Source: RGDT01 sp964630925
GTDB taxonomy: Bacteria > Planctomycetota > Planctomycetia > Gemmatales > Gemmataceae
Direction of reading: 5' to 3'
NCBI GenBank assembly: GCA_964630925.1
Contig: CAZVZK010000249.1
Span: 1 to 10,267 of the forward strand
Length of the DNA: 10,267 nt
The position numbers and the translations under genes are program-made. Shown here in pieces: positions 1 to 7,111 of this stretch. Position 1 is the stretch's first letter. Each line of letters starts with the position of its first letter. Under the pieces are notes generated by a model. The model searched no databases and had not been told where the DNA came from. It saw only the letters and a list, made by a program, of their open reading frames with translations.

Positions 1-141
1 GCAGAATAGGCACGCGCAGGCCGCCTGATTACAATCCTTGTCGTGCGCCCACGGCCCCCCCCGGCTCCTCGGAGAGCTGCGAGCGAGGACGCTCACCGCC
101 ACGGGTAGACGGATCGGCGAGATCGGGGGAAGATGGTGAGG

Positions 142-171
142 TTGCATCGGCGCGGCGTGAGCGCCTACAAT
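142..171 (+). promoter_or_regulatory. Candidate sigma70-type promoter for the ParA-like gene
   Basis: A TTGCAT box at 142-147 and a TACAAT box at 166-171 are separated by 18 bases. The -10 matches the TATAAT consensus at 5 of 6 positions. Transcription would start near 178, giving a leader of about 25 bases before the ATG at 204. The spacer contains a dyad, GGCGC (149-153) and GCGCC (161-165), which could be an operator, but in DNA this GC-rich it may be chance. The rest of 1-203 shows no convincing gene; a second TACAAT lies at 30-35 without a usable -35. Confidence 0.5.
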
Positions 172-203
172 CGCCGGCCCAACCCGAGGACGAGGGCAGG
201 CCG

Positions 204-1052
204 ATGCGTAGGATCGCGGTCATCAACCAGAAGGGCGGCGTCGGCAAGACGACCACGACGGTCAACCTGGCGGCGGCACTCGCCCTGGCCGGCAAGAAGG
301 TGTGCGTCATCGACCTGGACCCGCAGGCGCACGCCACCACGCACCTGGGCGTCGAGCCGGACGGCAAGGCGCCGTCGATGTACGACGTGCTGGTCAGCTC
401 GCGCCCGCTGGCCGAGGCGCGGCGCGAGGTGTCGGCGAACCTGTGGGTGGCCGGCAGCGACATCGACCTGGCGGCGGCGGAGGTGGAGCTGGCCGGCGTG
501 GTGGGCCGCGAGGTGATCCTGCGCGACCAGATGACGCAGGACGGCGGGGGCTTCGACTTCGTGTTCATGGACTGCGGGCCGTCCCTGGGGGTGTTGACCC
601 TCAACGCCCTGGCGGCGGCGAACGAGGTGTTCATCCCCCTCCAGCCGCACTATTTGGCGCTGCACGGCATGGGCAAGCTGCTGGAGACGACGGCCCTGGT
701 GGCCCGGCGCATCAACCCGGCGCTCAAGGTGACGGGGGTGGTGCTGACGCTGCACGAGCCGAACGTGCGGCTGGCGCGGGAGGTGGTGGCCGACCTGACG
801 GGGTTCTTCGAGAAGGCGCGGGGCGGGCCGACGCCGTGGGCGCAGGCGCGGCTGTTCGCGTCGCGGATCAGGCGGAACATCAAGCTGGCGGAGTGCCCGA
901 GCTTCGGGCGTTCGATCTTCGACCACGCGCCGTCGAGCAACGGGGCGGACGACTACGCGGCCCTGGCGCGGGAGGTGCTGGGCGAGCCGCCGGCGACGGT
1001 GATGGCGGCGCGGGTGGCGGTGGAGGAGCTGCAGGCGAGCGTGGCCCCGTGA
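204..1052 (+). CDS. ParA/Soj-family ATPase (orphan, no ParB in window)
   Basis: This is a cytoplasmic ATPase of the ParA/MinD superfamily, a family that uses ATP-dependent dimerisation and DNA binding to position chromosomes, plasmids or large protein cargo. The 282 residues contain the deviant Walker A motif KGGVGKTT at residues 10-17, with the signature lysine K10 and the phosphate-binding K15. They also contain the Walker A' segment VIDLDPQ (35-41) and a Walker B-like strand ending FMDCGPSLG (121-129). The C-terminal stretch RRNIKLAECPSFG (223-235) matches the late conserved block of Soj-type ParAs. There is no N-terminal helix-turn-helix, as in chromosomal Soj rather than P1-type ParA. 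The start is set by a GAGGG ribosome-binding site at 192-196, 7 bases before the ATG. No parB lies next to it on either side in the window, so its cargo is unknown. The family call is secure; the specific role is not. Confidence 0.93.
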   Translation: MRRIAVINQKGGVGKTTTTVNLAAALALAGKKVCVIDLDPQAHATTHLGVEPDGKAPSMYDVLVSSRPLAEARREVSANLWVAGSDIDLAAAEVELAGVVGREVILRDQMTQDGGGFDFVFMDCGPSLGVLTLNALAAANEVFIPLQPHYLALHGMGKLLETTALVARRINPALKVTGVVLTLHEPNVRLAREVVADLTGFFEKARGGPTPWAQARLFASRIRRNIKLAECPSFGRSIFDHAPSSNGADDYAALAREVLGEPPATVMAARVAVEELQASVAP

Positions 1053-1155
1053 CGGGCTCGGCCGCCCCGTCGAACCCGCCGGCGTCCCGCTGCGTAGAGC
1101 CTGTATCCCCCTTCCGTGGGTGGTACGGGCTTTCTCCGCCGCTGAGGTGCCGGGC

Positions 1156-2103
1156 ATGGCGCACGAAGTCATCGTCGAGACGCGCAAGCTCACCAAGATC
1201 TACCGCGATTTCTGGGGCCGTCAGAAGAAGACCGCCCTCCGCGCGCTCACCATGGAGGTCCGCAAGGGCGAGATCTTCGGCCTGCTCGGGCCCAACGGCT
1301 CCGGCAAGACCACCACGATCAAGCTCCTCCTCGGGCTGTTGTTCCCGACCGACGGCGAGGGATTCCTCTTCGGCAAGCCCGCCGCCGACGTCACCAAGAA
1401 CGAACGCATCGGCTACCTCCCCGAGGAGTCGTACCTGTACCGCTTCCTCAACGCCGAGGAGACGCTCGACTTCTACGGGCGGCTGTTCAACCTCGACCCG
1501 AAGGTCCGCGACAAGCGGGCGCAGGACCTCATCGAGGACGTGGGGCTCAAGGCCGACCGCAAGCGGCCGCTCAAGGAGTACTCCAAGGGCATGCGGCAGC
1601 GGATCGGGCTGGCGCAGGCGCTCATCAACGACCCCGACCTCGTCATCCTCGACGAGCCGACCAGCGGCCTAGACCCCCTCGGCGCGCGGTGGATGAAGAA
1701 CAAGATCGTCGACCTGCGCGACAAGGGCAAGACGATCATCATGTGCAGCCATCGGCTGGAGGACGTGCAGGACGTGTGCGACCGCATCGCCATCCTCAGC
1801 GAGGGCGAATTGCAGGCGTACGGGCCGGTGAAGAAGTTGCTGGAGGACACCAACCGCGTCGAGATGCGGGCCAGCAACGTCTCGCTGACGCCCGAGCTGG
1901 AGCGGGAGCTGCGGGCGCTGCTGGAGAAGCACGGCGGCAAGCTCGACACGGTCGGCCATCCGACGACGACGCTGGAGGACTACTTCCTGCGTATCGTCGA
2001 GGAGAGCAAGGCGCGGCCCGGACGGCGGTACATCCCCGAGGCGGACGATAAGCCGGCGGCCCCCCCCGGCCCGGCCGCCAGCGACGCCGTCCGCCCCTCG
2101 TAA
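1156..2103 (+). CDS. ABC transporter ATP-binding protein (CcmA/COG1131 type)
   Basis: This is the nucleotide-binding subunit of an ABC-2-type transporter, acting at the inner face of the cytoplasmic membrane. The 315 residues contain Walker A GPNGSGKT (45-52) and a Q-loop region IGYLPEESYLY (85-95), in which glutamate stands where many ABC proteins have glutamine. They also contain a divergent signature YSKGMRQR (142-149), Walker B LVILDEPTSGLDP (162-174) and the switch histidine H199 in CSHR. A C-terminal extension of about 80 residues past the core ends in a Pro/Ala-rich tail, as is common in this group. An upstream in-frame GTG at 1120 would add 12 residues. I prefer the ATG at 1156 because TGAGG (1143-1147) lies 8 bases before it and the family begins near here. 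The permease gene follows after 32 bases, so the two very likely form one transporter. The substrate is unknown. Confidence 0.95.
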   Translation: MAHEVIVETRKLTKIYRDFWGRQKKTALRALTMEVRKGEIFGLLGPNGSGKTTTIKLLLGLLFPTDGEGFLFGKPAADVTKNERIGYLPEESYLYRFLNAEETLDFYGRLFNLDPKVRDKRAQDLIEDVGLKADRKRPLKEYSKGMRQRIGLAQALINDPDLVILDEPTSGLDPLGARWMKNKIVDLRDKGKTIIMCSHRLEDVQDVCDRIAILSEGELQAYGPVKKLLEDTNRVEMRASNVSLTPELERELRALLEKHGGKLDTVGHPTTTLEDYFLRIVEESKARPGRRYIPEADDKPAAPPGPAASDAVRPS

Positions 2104-2135
2104 CCCCATCAGGCCAACCTCCCAGGACGCACGCC

Positions 2136-4040
2136 ATGTTCGCGGCCCTGCAATTCGAGCGCGACCCGTTGCGGCTGGCCGACACGGCGGCCGGGTTCTT
2201 CCTCTGGGTTCAGATCGCCGGCGGGTTCGCCGTCCTGGCGGCCTTGCTGTGGCTGCCGTTCGGCCTGGTGAGGGCCGGCAGGCCCGGACAGGAACGCGCC
2301 CCCGCCTGGCAGAGGCTGTGCTTCATCGTTGGCCTGGCCGTCGGAGTGCTGGGCTACGCGGCGGGCCTCATCCTGACGATCCTGGCGGCGGGTGCCATCG
2401 CCCTACGGCCGGGCGAGACATCCGTCGGGTCGCCGGCCGCGGGGTGGGCATTCTTCGTGGGAGGGGTGGGCGGCCTCTTCGCCGTCGGCCTGCCGTTCCT
2501 GGTCAGCGCGATGCGTATCCGCGGGGGGCGCATCCTGGCGCTGGCGGGGCTGAGCTTCAAGGAGGCGATCCGGCGCCGCGTGCTTGTGGTGCTGGCGCTC
2601 CTGGCGCCGGTCTTCCTGTTCGGGTCGTGGTTCATCACCAGCAAGCCGGAGGACCAGCTGCGGACCTACGTCGGCGTCGTATTCTGGGCCATGACGTACC
2701 TCCTGCTGTTCTCGGCGACGCTGATCTCGGCGTTCAGCATCCCGGCGGACATCAAGCAGCAGACGATCCACACGATCATCACCAAGCCGGTGGAGCGGTT
2801 CGAGATCGTGCTGGGGCGGTTCCTCGGCTTCTACGCCCTGATGACGCTGGCGCTCATCGCCATCGCGGCGCTCAGCCTGATCTACGTATTACGCGGGGTG
2901 AACCCCGAGGCGGCGGCGGAGAGCCTCAAGGCACGCGTGCCGCACTACGGCGACCTGCTGTACGAGAACACCGACAGCGAGCGCAAGGGCATCAACGTCG
3001 GCCGCGAGTGGGAGTACCGCGGGTACATCACCGCGCCGTCGCCGGGGCAGGCGCCGCACACGGCCCGGTGGGACTTCGCCGCCATCCCGTCCACGCTCGG
3101 CGCCCGAGGGGAGGTGCTGGCGGAGTACACGTTCGACGTGTACCGGACGACGAAGGGCAAGGAGGGCGCGGACGTCTCGTGCTTCTTCAAGTTCCGCACC
3201 TGGCGGTGCCGGGTGGGCGTGGACGACGTGGCGTTCAACAAGGAGCGCAAGCAGGGCGACCCGAAGCTCGACGACGAATTGGCGGAGAAGTACGGGTACT
3301 ACGAGATCCCGGCGCAGCCGATCACGGACTACCACACGCAGTCCTTCCGGCTGCCCGGCGGGCTGTTCCGCAACGCGCTCAAGGACGACCCGGACCGGCG
3401 TGCCGAGCTGAAGCGGTTCGGGCAGGCGGTCCCGCCGCCGCTGCAGGTGCGGGTGACGTGCAACAGCGGCACGCAGTACGTCGGGATGGCGAAGTACGAC
3501 CTGTTCTTCCGGCTGGACGGGACGGAGGCCTCGGCGGCGCTGTTCGCGGTGAACTTCCTGAAGGCGGCGTTCGGGCTGTGGCTGCAGATGGGGCTGGTGA
3601 TCGGGCTGGCCGTCGTCCTCAGCACGTACCTTAACGGGGTGATCAGCCTGCTGGTGACGTGGGCGCTGATCCTGGGCGGCGCGTCGCAGGAATTCGTGAA
3701 GAGCGTGGGGTTGGGCCAGAACCCCGGAGGCGGGCCGATGGAGGCGATCCGCACGATCGCCAGCCGGCAGGTGACCTCGGTGAAGACGACGGACTCGCAG
3801 TCGGCGGGCGACGTGTTCGTCAACTACTTCGACTCGGCGTTCCGGGCGGTGGTGCGGATCATCTACTATATCCTGCCGGACATGGCGCGGTACAGCTCGA
3901 CGGACTACCTGGCGGAGGGGTTCGACATCCCGTTGGATCAACTGGCGGCCGCGGCATTGATGCTGGCGGCGTACCTGCTCCCCTGGTTCGTCCTGGCGTA
4001 TTATCTGATGCGGTGGCGCGAGGTGGCGTCAGCCACGTAG
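2136..4040 (+). CDS. ABC-2-type transporter permease with large soluble insert
   Basis: This is the membrane subunit expected to pair with the preceding ATPase. In its 634 residues I see about nine hydrophobic segments, near residues 19-45, 62-90, 101-126, 149-168, 177-201, 229-252, 473-496, 499-516 and 600-624. The block around 198-230, with ADIKQQTIHTIITKPVER and GRFLGF, is a typical ABC-2/NosY-like permease signature lying between membrane segments. Residues about 253-472 form a long hydrophilic domain between membrane segments. By topology it may be extracytoplasmic, but I do not recognise its fold. A second polar loop lies at about 517-575. The start has a good AGGA site at 2124-2127, 8 bases before the ATG. 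With three extra N-terminal hydrophobic segments and the insert, it is larger than a usual six-segment ABC-2 permease. The substrate cannot be read from the sequence. Confidence 0.9.
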   Translation: MFAALQFERDPLRLADTAAGFFLWVQIAGGFAVLAALLWLPFGLVRAGRPGQERAPAWQRLCFIVGLAVGVLGYAAGLILTILAAGAIALRPGETSVGSPAAGWAFFVGGVGGLFAVGLPFLVSAMRIRGGRILALAGLSFKEAIRRRVLVVLALLAPVFLFGSWFITSKPEDQLRTYVGVVFWAMTYLLLFSATLISAFSIPADIKQQTIHTIITKPVERFEIVLGRFLGFYALMTLALIAIAALSLIYVLRGVNPEAAAESLKARVPHYGDLLYENTDSERKGINVGREWEYRGYITAPSPGQAPHTARWDFAAIPSTLGARGEVLAEYTFDVYRTTKGKEGADVSCFFKFRTWRCRVGVDDVAFNKERKQGDPKLDDELAEKYGYYEIPAQPITDYHTQSFRLPGGLFRNALKDDPDRRAELKRFGQAVPPPLQVRVTCNSGTQYVGMAKYDLFFRLDGTEASAALFAVNFLKAAFGLWLQMGLVIGLAVVLSTYLNGVISLLVTWALILGGASQEFVKSVGLGQNPGGGPMEAIRTIASRQVTSVKTTDSQSAGDVFVNYFDSAFRAVVRIIYYILPDMARYSSTDYLAEGFDIPLDQLAAAALMLAAYLLPWFVLAYYLMRWREVASAT

Positions 4041-4045
4041 CGGCC

Positions 4046-4158
4046 AGCCATCAGCCGTCAGCTATCAGCGAAACCAAGGCCCGACGTGCGGATCGCCCTT
4101 CTCTCAACCTTCAACCGAGGCTGTCTAGCTGAAAGCTGATAGCTGATAGCTGAGAGCT
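4046..4158. repeat. Inverted arrays of a 7-base repeat (RGCTGAN) framing the intergenic gap
   Basis: The right array (4127-4158) reads as four tandem heptamers AGCTGAA, AGCTGAT, AGCTGAT, AGCTGAG followed by AGCT. The left array (4046-4069) is the same unit in opposite orientation, about three copies. The reverse complement of the left arm matches 4135-4158 at 20 of 24 positions, including 12 in a row. The arms are separated by about 60-65 bases without a gene, so a long hairpin or cruciform is possible. The right arm ends 6 bases before the ATG at 4165 and fills the place where a ribosome-binding site should be. Similar AGCTGAT-type heptamer arrays are, as I recall, scattered through several bacterial genomes. 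Their mechanism of spread is not evident here. Confidence 0.85.
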
Positions 4159-4164
4159 ACTCCT

Positions 4165-6258
4165 ATGGCCAGTCCGTTCCAGCAGCAGGTACGCAACCGG
4201 AAGGTGCTGTACATCGCCATCATCCTCGTCCTGTTCACCGGAGCGTGGGGGTGGCGCAAGATGGTCATCAACCCCGAGGCGGAGGCGCTGGCGCTGCGTG
4301 AGGAGAGCCGCGGCGACGTGGAGCTGCTCGGCAGCGTGGTCCGCCTCAGCCTGACCGGCTCGCGCGGCCTGGTGACGTGCATGCTGTGGAGCACGGCCTT
4401 CGAGCAGCAGAAGAAGAACCAGTGGAACGCGCTGGAGGTGTCGGTGCGGGCGCTGACACGCCTGCAGCCTCACTTCATCACGCCCTGGCTCTTCCAGAGC
4501 TGGAACCTGGCGTACAACGTGAGCGTGGAGGCGGACCGCCCGCGCGACAAGTTCTTCTACATCACGCGCGGGATCGAGCTGCTGGGGCGCGGCGAGCGGC
4601 AGAACCGGCACCACCCCGACCTGCGCTGGTCGATCGGCTTCTACACGATGAATAAGCTGGGACGGTCCGACGAGACGAACTACCAGCGGTCGCTGTTGCA
4701 GTTGACGATGATCCCGCCGAACGAGCGCGACCCGGCGCGGTTCTGGATGCCCTCCGATGAGGGGCCTCAGCTGAACATGGAGGAGTTCGAGAAGTTCTGC
4801 CAGGACCACCCGCAGCTGGTGCGTCGGCTGCGCGAGGGGATGCACAAGGACTCGGTGCGGGCGCAGAAGCAGCTCTTCACCTGCGACACCCCCGAGGACG
4901 TGGTGCGCTTCCTCGAGGACAATTACCAGGTGCCGGGGGTGTACCCCGTCGAGACGCCGACGGCCCCGGCGCAGGCGCGGGCGGGGGCGTGGGTGCGGGC
5001 CGCCGCTCCGCCGCCCCCCCTGCCCGAATTGGAGCGTTTCCCGGTGCTGCCCCCGCCGCTCGGGGACCCTGCCCGCGGTGGGAAGACCCCCTTCGATAGC
5101 AACGCGCTGACCTCGGCCAGCACCCTGGGCGACGCCGATGACCCGTACACGGTGGCCCACGCCTGGTTCGCCTACGCGCAGGAGCCGATCCCCGACCCGA
5201 GCGCGCTGCCGGGGATCCCCAAGCCGATCACCGACCGCACGACACAGCGGCGGCCGCGGCACATGACGACCCTCATCTTCCGCAACTACCCGGCGCAGGG
5301 GCGGCGCTATCACGCGGAACGCTTGCAGGAGGAGGGCTGGCACGACGAGGAGAAGTGGGACGCCAGCGAGTGGTTCTCGCGCGGGCGGACGGTGCGTGTG
5401 GGCGGCGGGGCCAACTGGTCGCAGGTGGCCTGGGAGCGGGCGTTCCTGGCGTGGGAGTCGCACGGCAAGGACAACCACATCCTGTTCGACGACGCGGCGG
5501 CGGAGGAGAACATGAAGAAGGCCGCCGAGGCGTTCGCCAGGCGGCACAACATGATGCTCTACGGGAATCCGCCGGCCCTGGACGAGGGCAAGCTGGACGC
5601 GGAGCATCTGCGGCAGTACAAGGCGGCGCAGTTCATGTTCGAGTACGACTTCTACCGGCGGGTGAGCAACTTCCCGCACCACTACAACCGGTGCCTGGTG
5701 GAGCGGAAGCCGGAGACGGTCGCGGCGCGGAAGATGTTCTACAAGGCGGAGCGGCGCAACATGGCGGGCGAGCCGCAGAAGGCGCTGGCGATCTACACGA
5801 CCCCCATCACTGCCGCCGCGGCGCGTGAGGACGAGACCCTGAAGCCCCTGGAGGGGCACACGCCGCTGACGGCGTGGCGCGACCTGGTGCTGAGGAAGAA
5901 CAAGGAGTACCGCCGCGACTCGTTCATCCAGGAGCAGACGGCGGAGTACCAGACGCACTTCCTGCTGCTGGAGAACCGCTTCCGGGGACGCGACCTGAAG
6001 GAGAAGCTGGTGAAGGTGGCGGCGCTGCTGCCGCTTGTCCCGAAGATGGACCCCGAGGTGGCGCGGCCCCCCATCGTGGACGGGCCGTTCGACGGCGTGG
6101 CCGACGAGGAGGGCGTCCTGTTCTTGCCGGACCACGCGGTCGAATCGATCATGGACCGGCTGGGGCTGCCGGCGCGGCGGCGTCGCGGCCCGGCGCCCGG
6201 GGAGACGCCGAAGGGGCCGCCGGTGCGCAAGGAGATCGACCCGAAGTCGAAGGGCTGA
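4165..6258 (+). CDS. Membrane-anchored hypothetical protein, planctomycete family
   Basis: The function is unknown. The 697 residues start with a short basic segment (RNRK, 10-13) and one hydrophobic stretch (about 14-30), which looks like an uncleaved N-terminal anchor with the bulk outside the cytoplasm. Residues about 87-180 read as paired amphipathic helices with TPR-like character (QWNALEVSVRALTRLQP, SWNLAYNVSVE). Another TPR-like stretch lies at about 521-545 (MFYKAERRNMAGEPQKALAIY region). A Pro/Ala-rich linker covers about 263-300. Trp and Tyr are frequent, and RNYPAQGRRYHAERLQEEGW (373-392) looks like a conserved core motif. From memory, relatives in planctomycete genomes have been labelled 'IRE (iron responsive element)', which names an RNA element and says nothing about this protein. 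It follows the ABC transporter genes and is 5 bases from the deacetylase gene. Ribosome binding is weak: only GAGAG at 4152-4156, inside the heptamer array. Confidence 0.85.
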   Translation: MASPFQQQVRNRKVLYIAIILVLFTGAWGWRKMVINPEAEALALREESRGDVELLGSVVRLSLTGSRGLVTCMLWSTAFEQQKKNQWNALEVSVRALTRLQPHFITPWLFQSWNLAYNVSVEADRPRDKFFYITRGIELLGRGERQNRHHPDLRWSIGFYTMNKLGRSDETNYQRSLLQLTMIPPNERDPARFWMPSDEGPQLNMEEFEKFCQDHPQLVRRLREGMHKDSVRAQKQLFTCDTPEDVVRFLEDNYQVPGVYPVETPTAPAQARAGAWVRAAAPPPPLPELERFPVLPPPLGDPARGGKTPFDSNALTSASTLGDADDPYTVAHAWFAYAQEPIPDPSALPGIPKPITDRTTQRRPRHMTTLIFRNYPAQGRRYHAERLQEEGWHDEEKWDASEWFSRGRTVRVGGGANWSQVAWERAFLAWESHGKDNHILFDDAAAEENMKKAAEAFARRHNMMLYGNPPALDEGKLDAEHLRQYKAAQFMFEYDFYRRVSNFPHHYNRCLVERKPETVAARKMFYKAERRNMAGEPQKALAIYTTPITAAAAREDETLKPLEGHTPLTAWRDLVLRKNKEYRRDSFIQEQTAEYQTHFLLLENRFRGRDLKEKLVKVAALLPLVPKMDPEVARPPIVDGPFDGVADEEGVLFLPDHAVESIMDRLGLPARRRRGPAPGETPKGPPVRKEIDPKSKG

Positions 6259-6263
6259 CCGTC

Positions 6264-7022
6264 ATGGAAGACACCGTGTTGAGCGTGCTGGCCCACCCCG
6301 ACGACGCCGAGTTCCTGTGCGCCGGGACGCTGGCGCGGCTGCGCGGCGAGAAGGGGTGGGCGGTCCACATCGCCAGCATGACGCCGGGCGACTGCGGGTC
6401 GGCGGAGGTGGGGCCGGACGAGATCGCGGCCACCCGCCGGGCCGAGGGGGCCGCGGCGGCGGCCGCCATCGGGGGCTCCTACCACTGCCTGGAGGAGCGC
6501 GACCTGCTCGTGGTGTACGACGAGCGGACGCTGGAGAAGGTGGTGCGGCTGTTCCGGACGGTGCGCCCGCGTGTGGTTCTCACGCACAGCCCGGCGTGCT
6601 ACATGCTCGACCACGAGATGACGAGCGTGCTGGCGCGGGCGGCGGCGTTCGCGGCGGCGGTGCCGAACTTCCAGGTGCGGAAGGGGATGCCGCCGCCGCT
6701 GGCGCACATCCCGCACCTGTATTACTGCGACCCCATCGAGGGGAAGGGGCCGCTGGGGCAGGACATCCCGCCGGGGCTGCGGATCGACATCACGTCGGTG
6801 ATCGAGGTGAAGGCGGCCATGCTCTCCGCGCACGTGAGCCAGCGCGAGTGGCTGCGGCGGCAGCACGGGATGGACCAGTACATCGACGCGATGCGGGCGT
6901 GGTCGGCGCACCGCGGACGCGAGGCGGGGGTGGCGTACGCGGAGGGCTTCCGGCAGCACCTGGGGCACAGCTACCCGCGGGACGACGTGCTGGGCGATCT
7001 CCTGGGGCGTGCGGGGCGCTGA
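6264..7022 (+). CDS. PIG-L/LmbE-family zinc-dependent de-N-acetylase
   Basis: PIG-L family enzymes remove acetyl groups from N-acetylglucosaminyl conjugates such as GPI precursors and the mycothiol or bacillithiol intermediates. The 252 residues have the hallmark AHPDDAE at 10-16, where H11 and D14 should bind the metal and D13 should act as base. A TPGDCGS motif follows at 40-46. The second block, LTHSPACYMLDHEMTS (106-121), supplies the third metal ligand H117. The length is normal for the family and no signal peptide is visible, so it is probably cytoplasmic. The ATG at 6264 lies 5 bases after the previous stop, with an AAGGG-type site at 6250-6254 inside the upstream gene. That arrangement indicates co-transcription and possible translational coupling. 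A longer in-frame opening to 5874 overlaps the upstream gene and is not the real start. The substrate is unknown; sequence alone does not identify it as a thiol-pathway enzyme. Confidence 0.93.
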   Translation: MEDTVLSVLAHPDDAEFLCAGTLARLRGEKGWAVHIASMTPGDCGSAEVGPDEIAATRRAEGAAAAAAIGGSYHCLEERDLLVVYDERTLEKVVRLFRTVRPRVVLTHSPACYMLDHEMTSVLARAAAFAAAVPNFQVRKGMPPPLAHIPHLYYCDPIEGKGPLGQDIPPGLRIDITSVIEVKAAMLSAHVSQREWLRRQHGMDQYIDAMRAWSAHRGREAGVAYAEGFRQHLGHSYPRDDVLGDLLGRAGR

Positions 7023-7098
7023 CGGGCGGCCCGTTTGACGGGGCCTCAATTCCGACCCATAGTTGGGCGGCAGAGGAATTCGGCCCGACGGCCGCCCG
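7023..7098 (+). promoter_or_regulatory. Nested inverted repeats in the spacer before the fused transporter gene
   Basis: Three nested dyads occupy nearly the whole spacer. The outer pair is CGGGCGGCC (7023-7031) with GGCCGCCCG (7090-7098), 9 bases and perfect. The middle pairs are GGGCC (7041-7045) with GGCCC (7082-7086) and AATTCC (7048-7053) with GGAATT (7075-7080), with a two-against-one bulge between them. The inner pair is CCCA (7056-7059) with TGGG (7064-7067). As RNA this could fold into one long stem between the deacetylase stop codon and the ribosome-binding site at 7101. As DNA the middle dyad would bracket the candidate -10 box. It lacks the T-run of an intrinsic terminator. Confidence 0.55.
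7035..7063 (+). promoter_or_regulatory. Candidate promoter for the fused transporter/spermidine-synthase-like gene
   Basis: TTGACG at 7035-7040 matches the -35 consensus at 5 of 6 positions. It is followed after 17 bases by CATAGT at 7058-7063, 4 of 6 matches to TATAAT. Transcription would start near 7070, about 40 bases before the ATG at 7112. This suggests that the gene can be expressed separately from the upstream operon. The boxes sit inside nested inverted repeats, which could provide control. Confidence 0.45.
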
Positions 7099-7111
7099 AT
7101 GAGGAGCCCCC

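Noticed and set aside
30..35. TACAAT near the left edge as a second promoter
   Set aside because: No acceptable -35 box lies at a suitable distance upstream within the window.
1051..1071. Stem GACGGG/CCCGTC after the ParA stop codon as a terminator
   Set aside because: It has only 6 pairs, a 9-base GC-rich loop and no T-run. Such stems are frequent by chance in DNA of this composition.
1120..1155. Upstream GTG start for the ABC ATPase
   Set aside because: It adds 12 residues unlike the family start. The ATG at 1156 has TGAGG 8 bases upstream.
302..1672. Plus-strand open frame of 456 codons spanning the ParA and ABC ATPase genes
   Set aside because: It is Gly/Ala/Arg-rich and overlaps two motif-supported genes in another frame.
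2889..3941. Minus-strand open frame of 350 codons opposite the permease
   Set aside because: Arg/His/Val-rich shadow with no domain. The plus-strand permease is well supported.
4111..6135. Long minus-strand open frame of 674 codons opposite the 697-residue protein
   Set aside because: Its translation is low-complexity Arg/His/Leu/Pro/Val-rich, as expected for the shadow of a GC-rich gene. The plus-strand frame has balanced composition and recognisable helices.
5874..6263. N-terminal extension of the PIG-L deacetylase into the upstream gene
   Set aside because: The extension overlaps the 3' end of the 697-residue gene and is Gly/Ala/Arg/Pro-rich. The AHPDD motif is expected within the first 15 or so residues, which fits the ATG at 6264.
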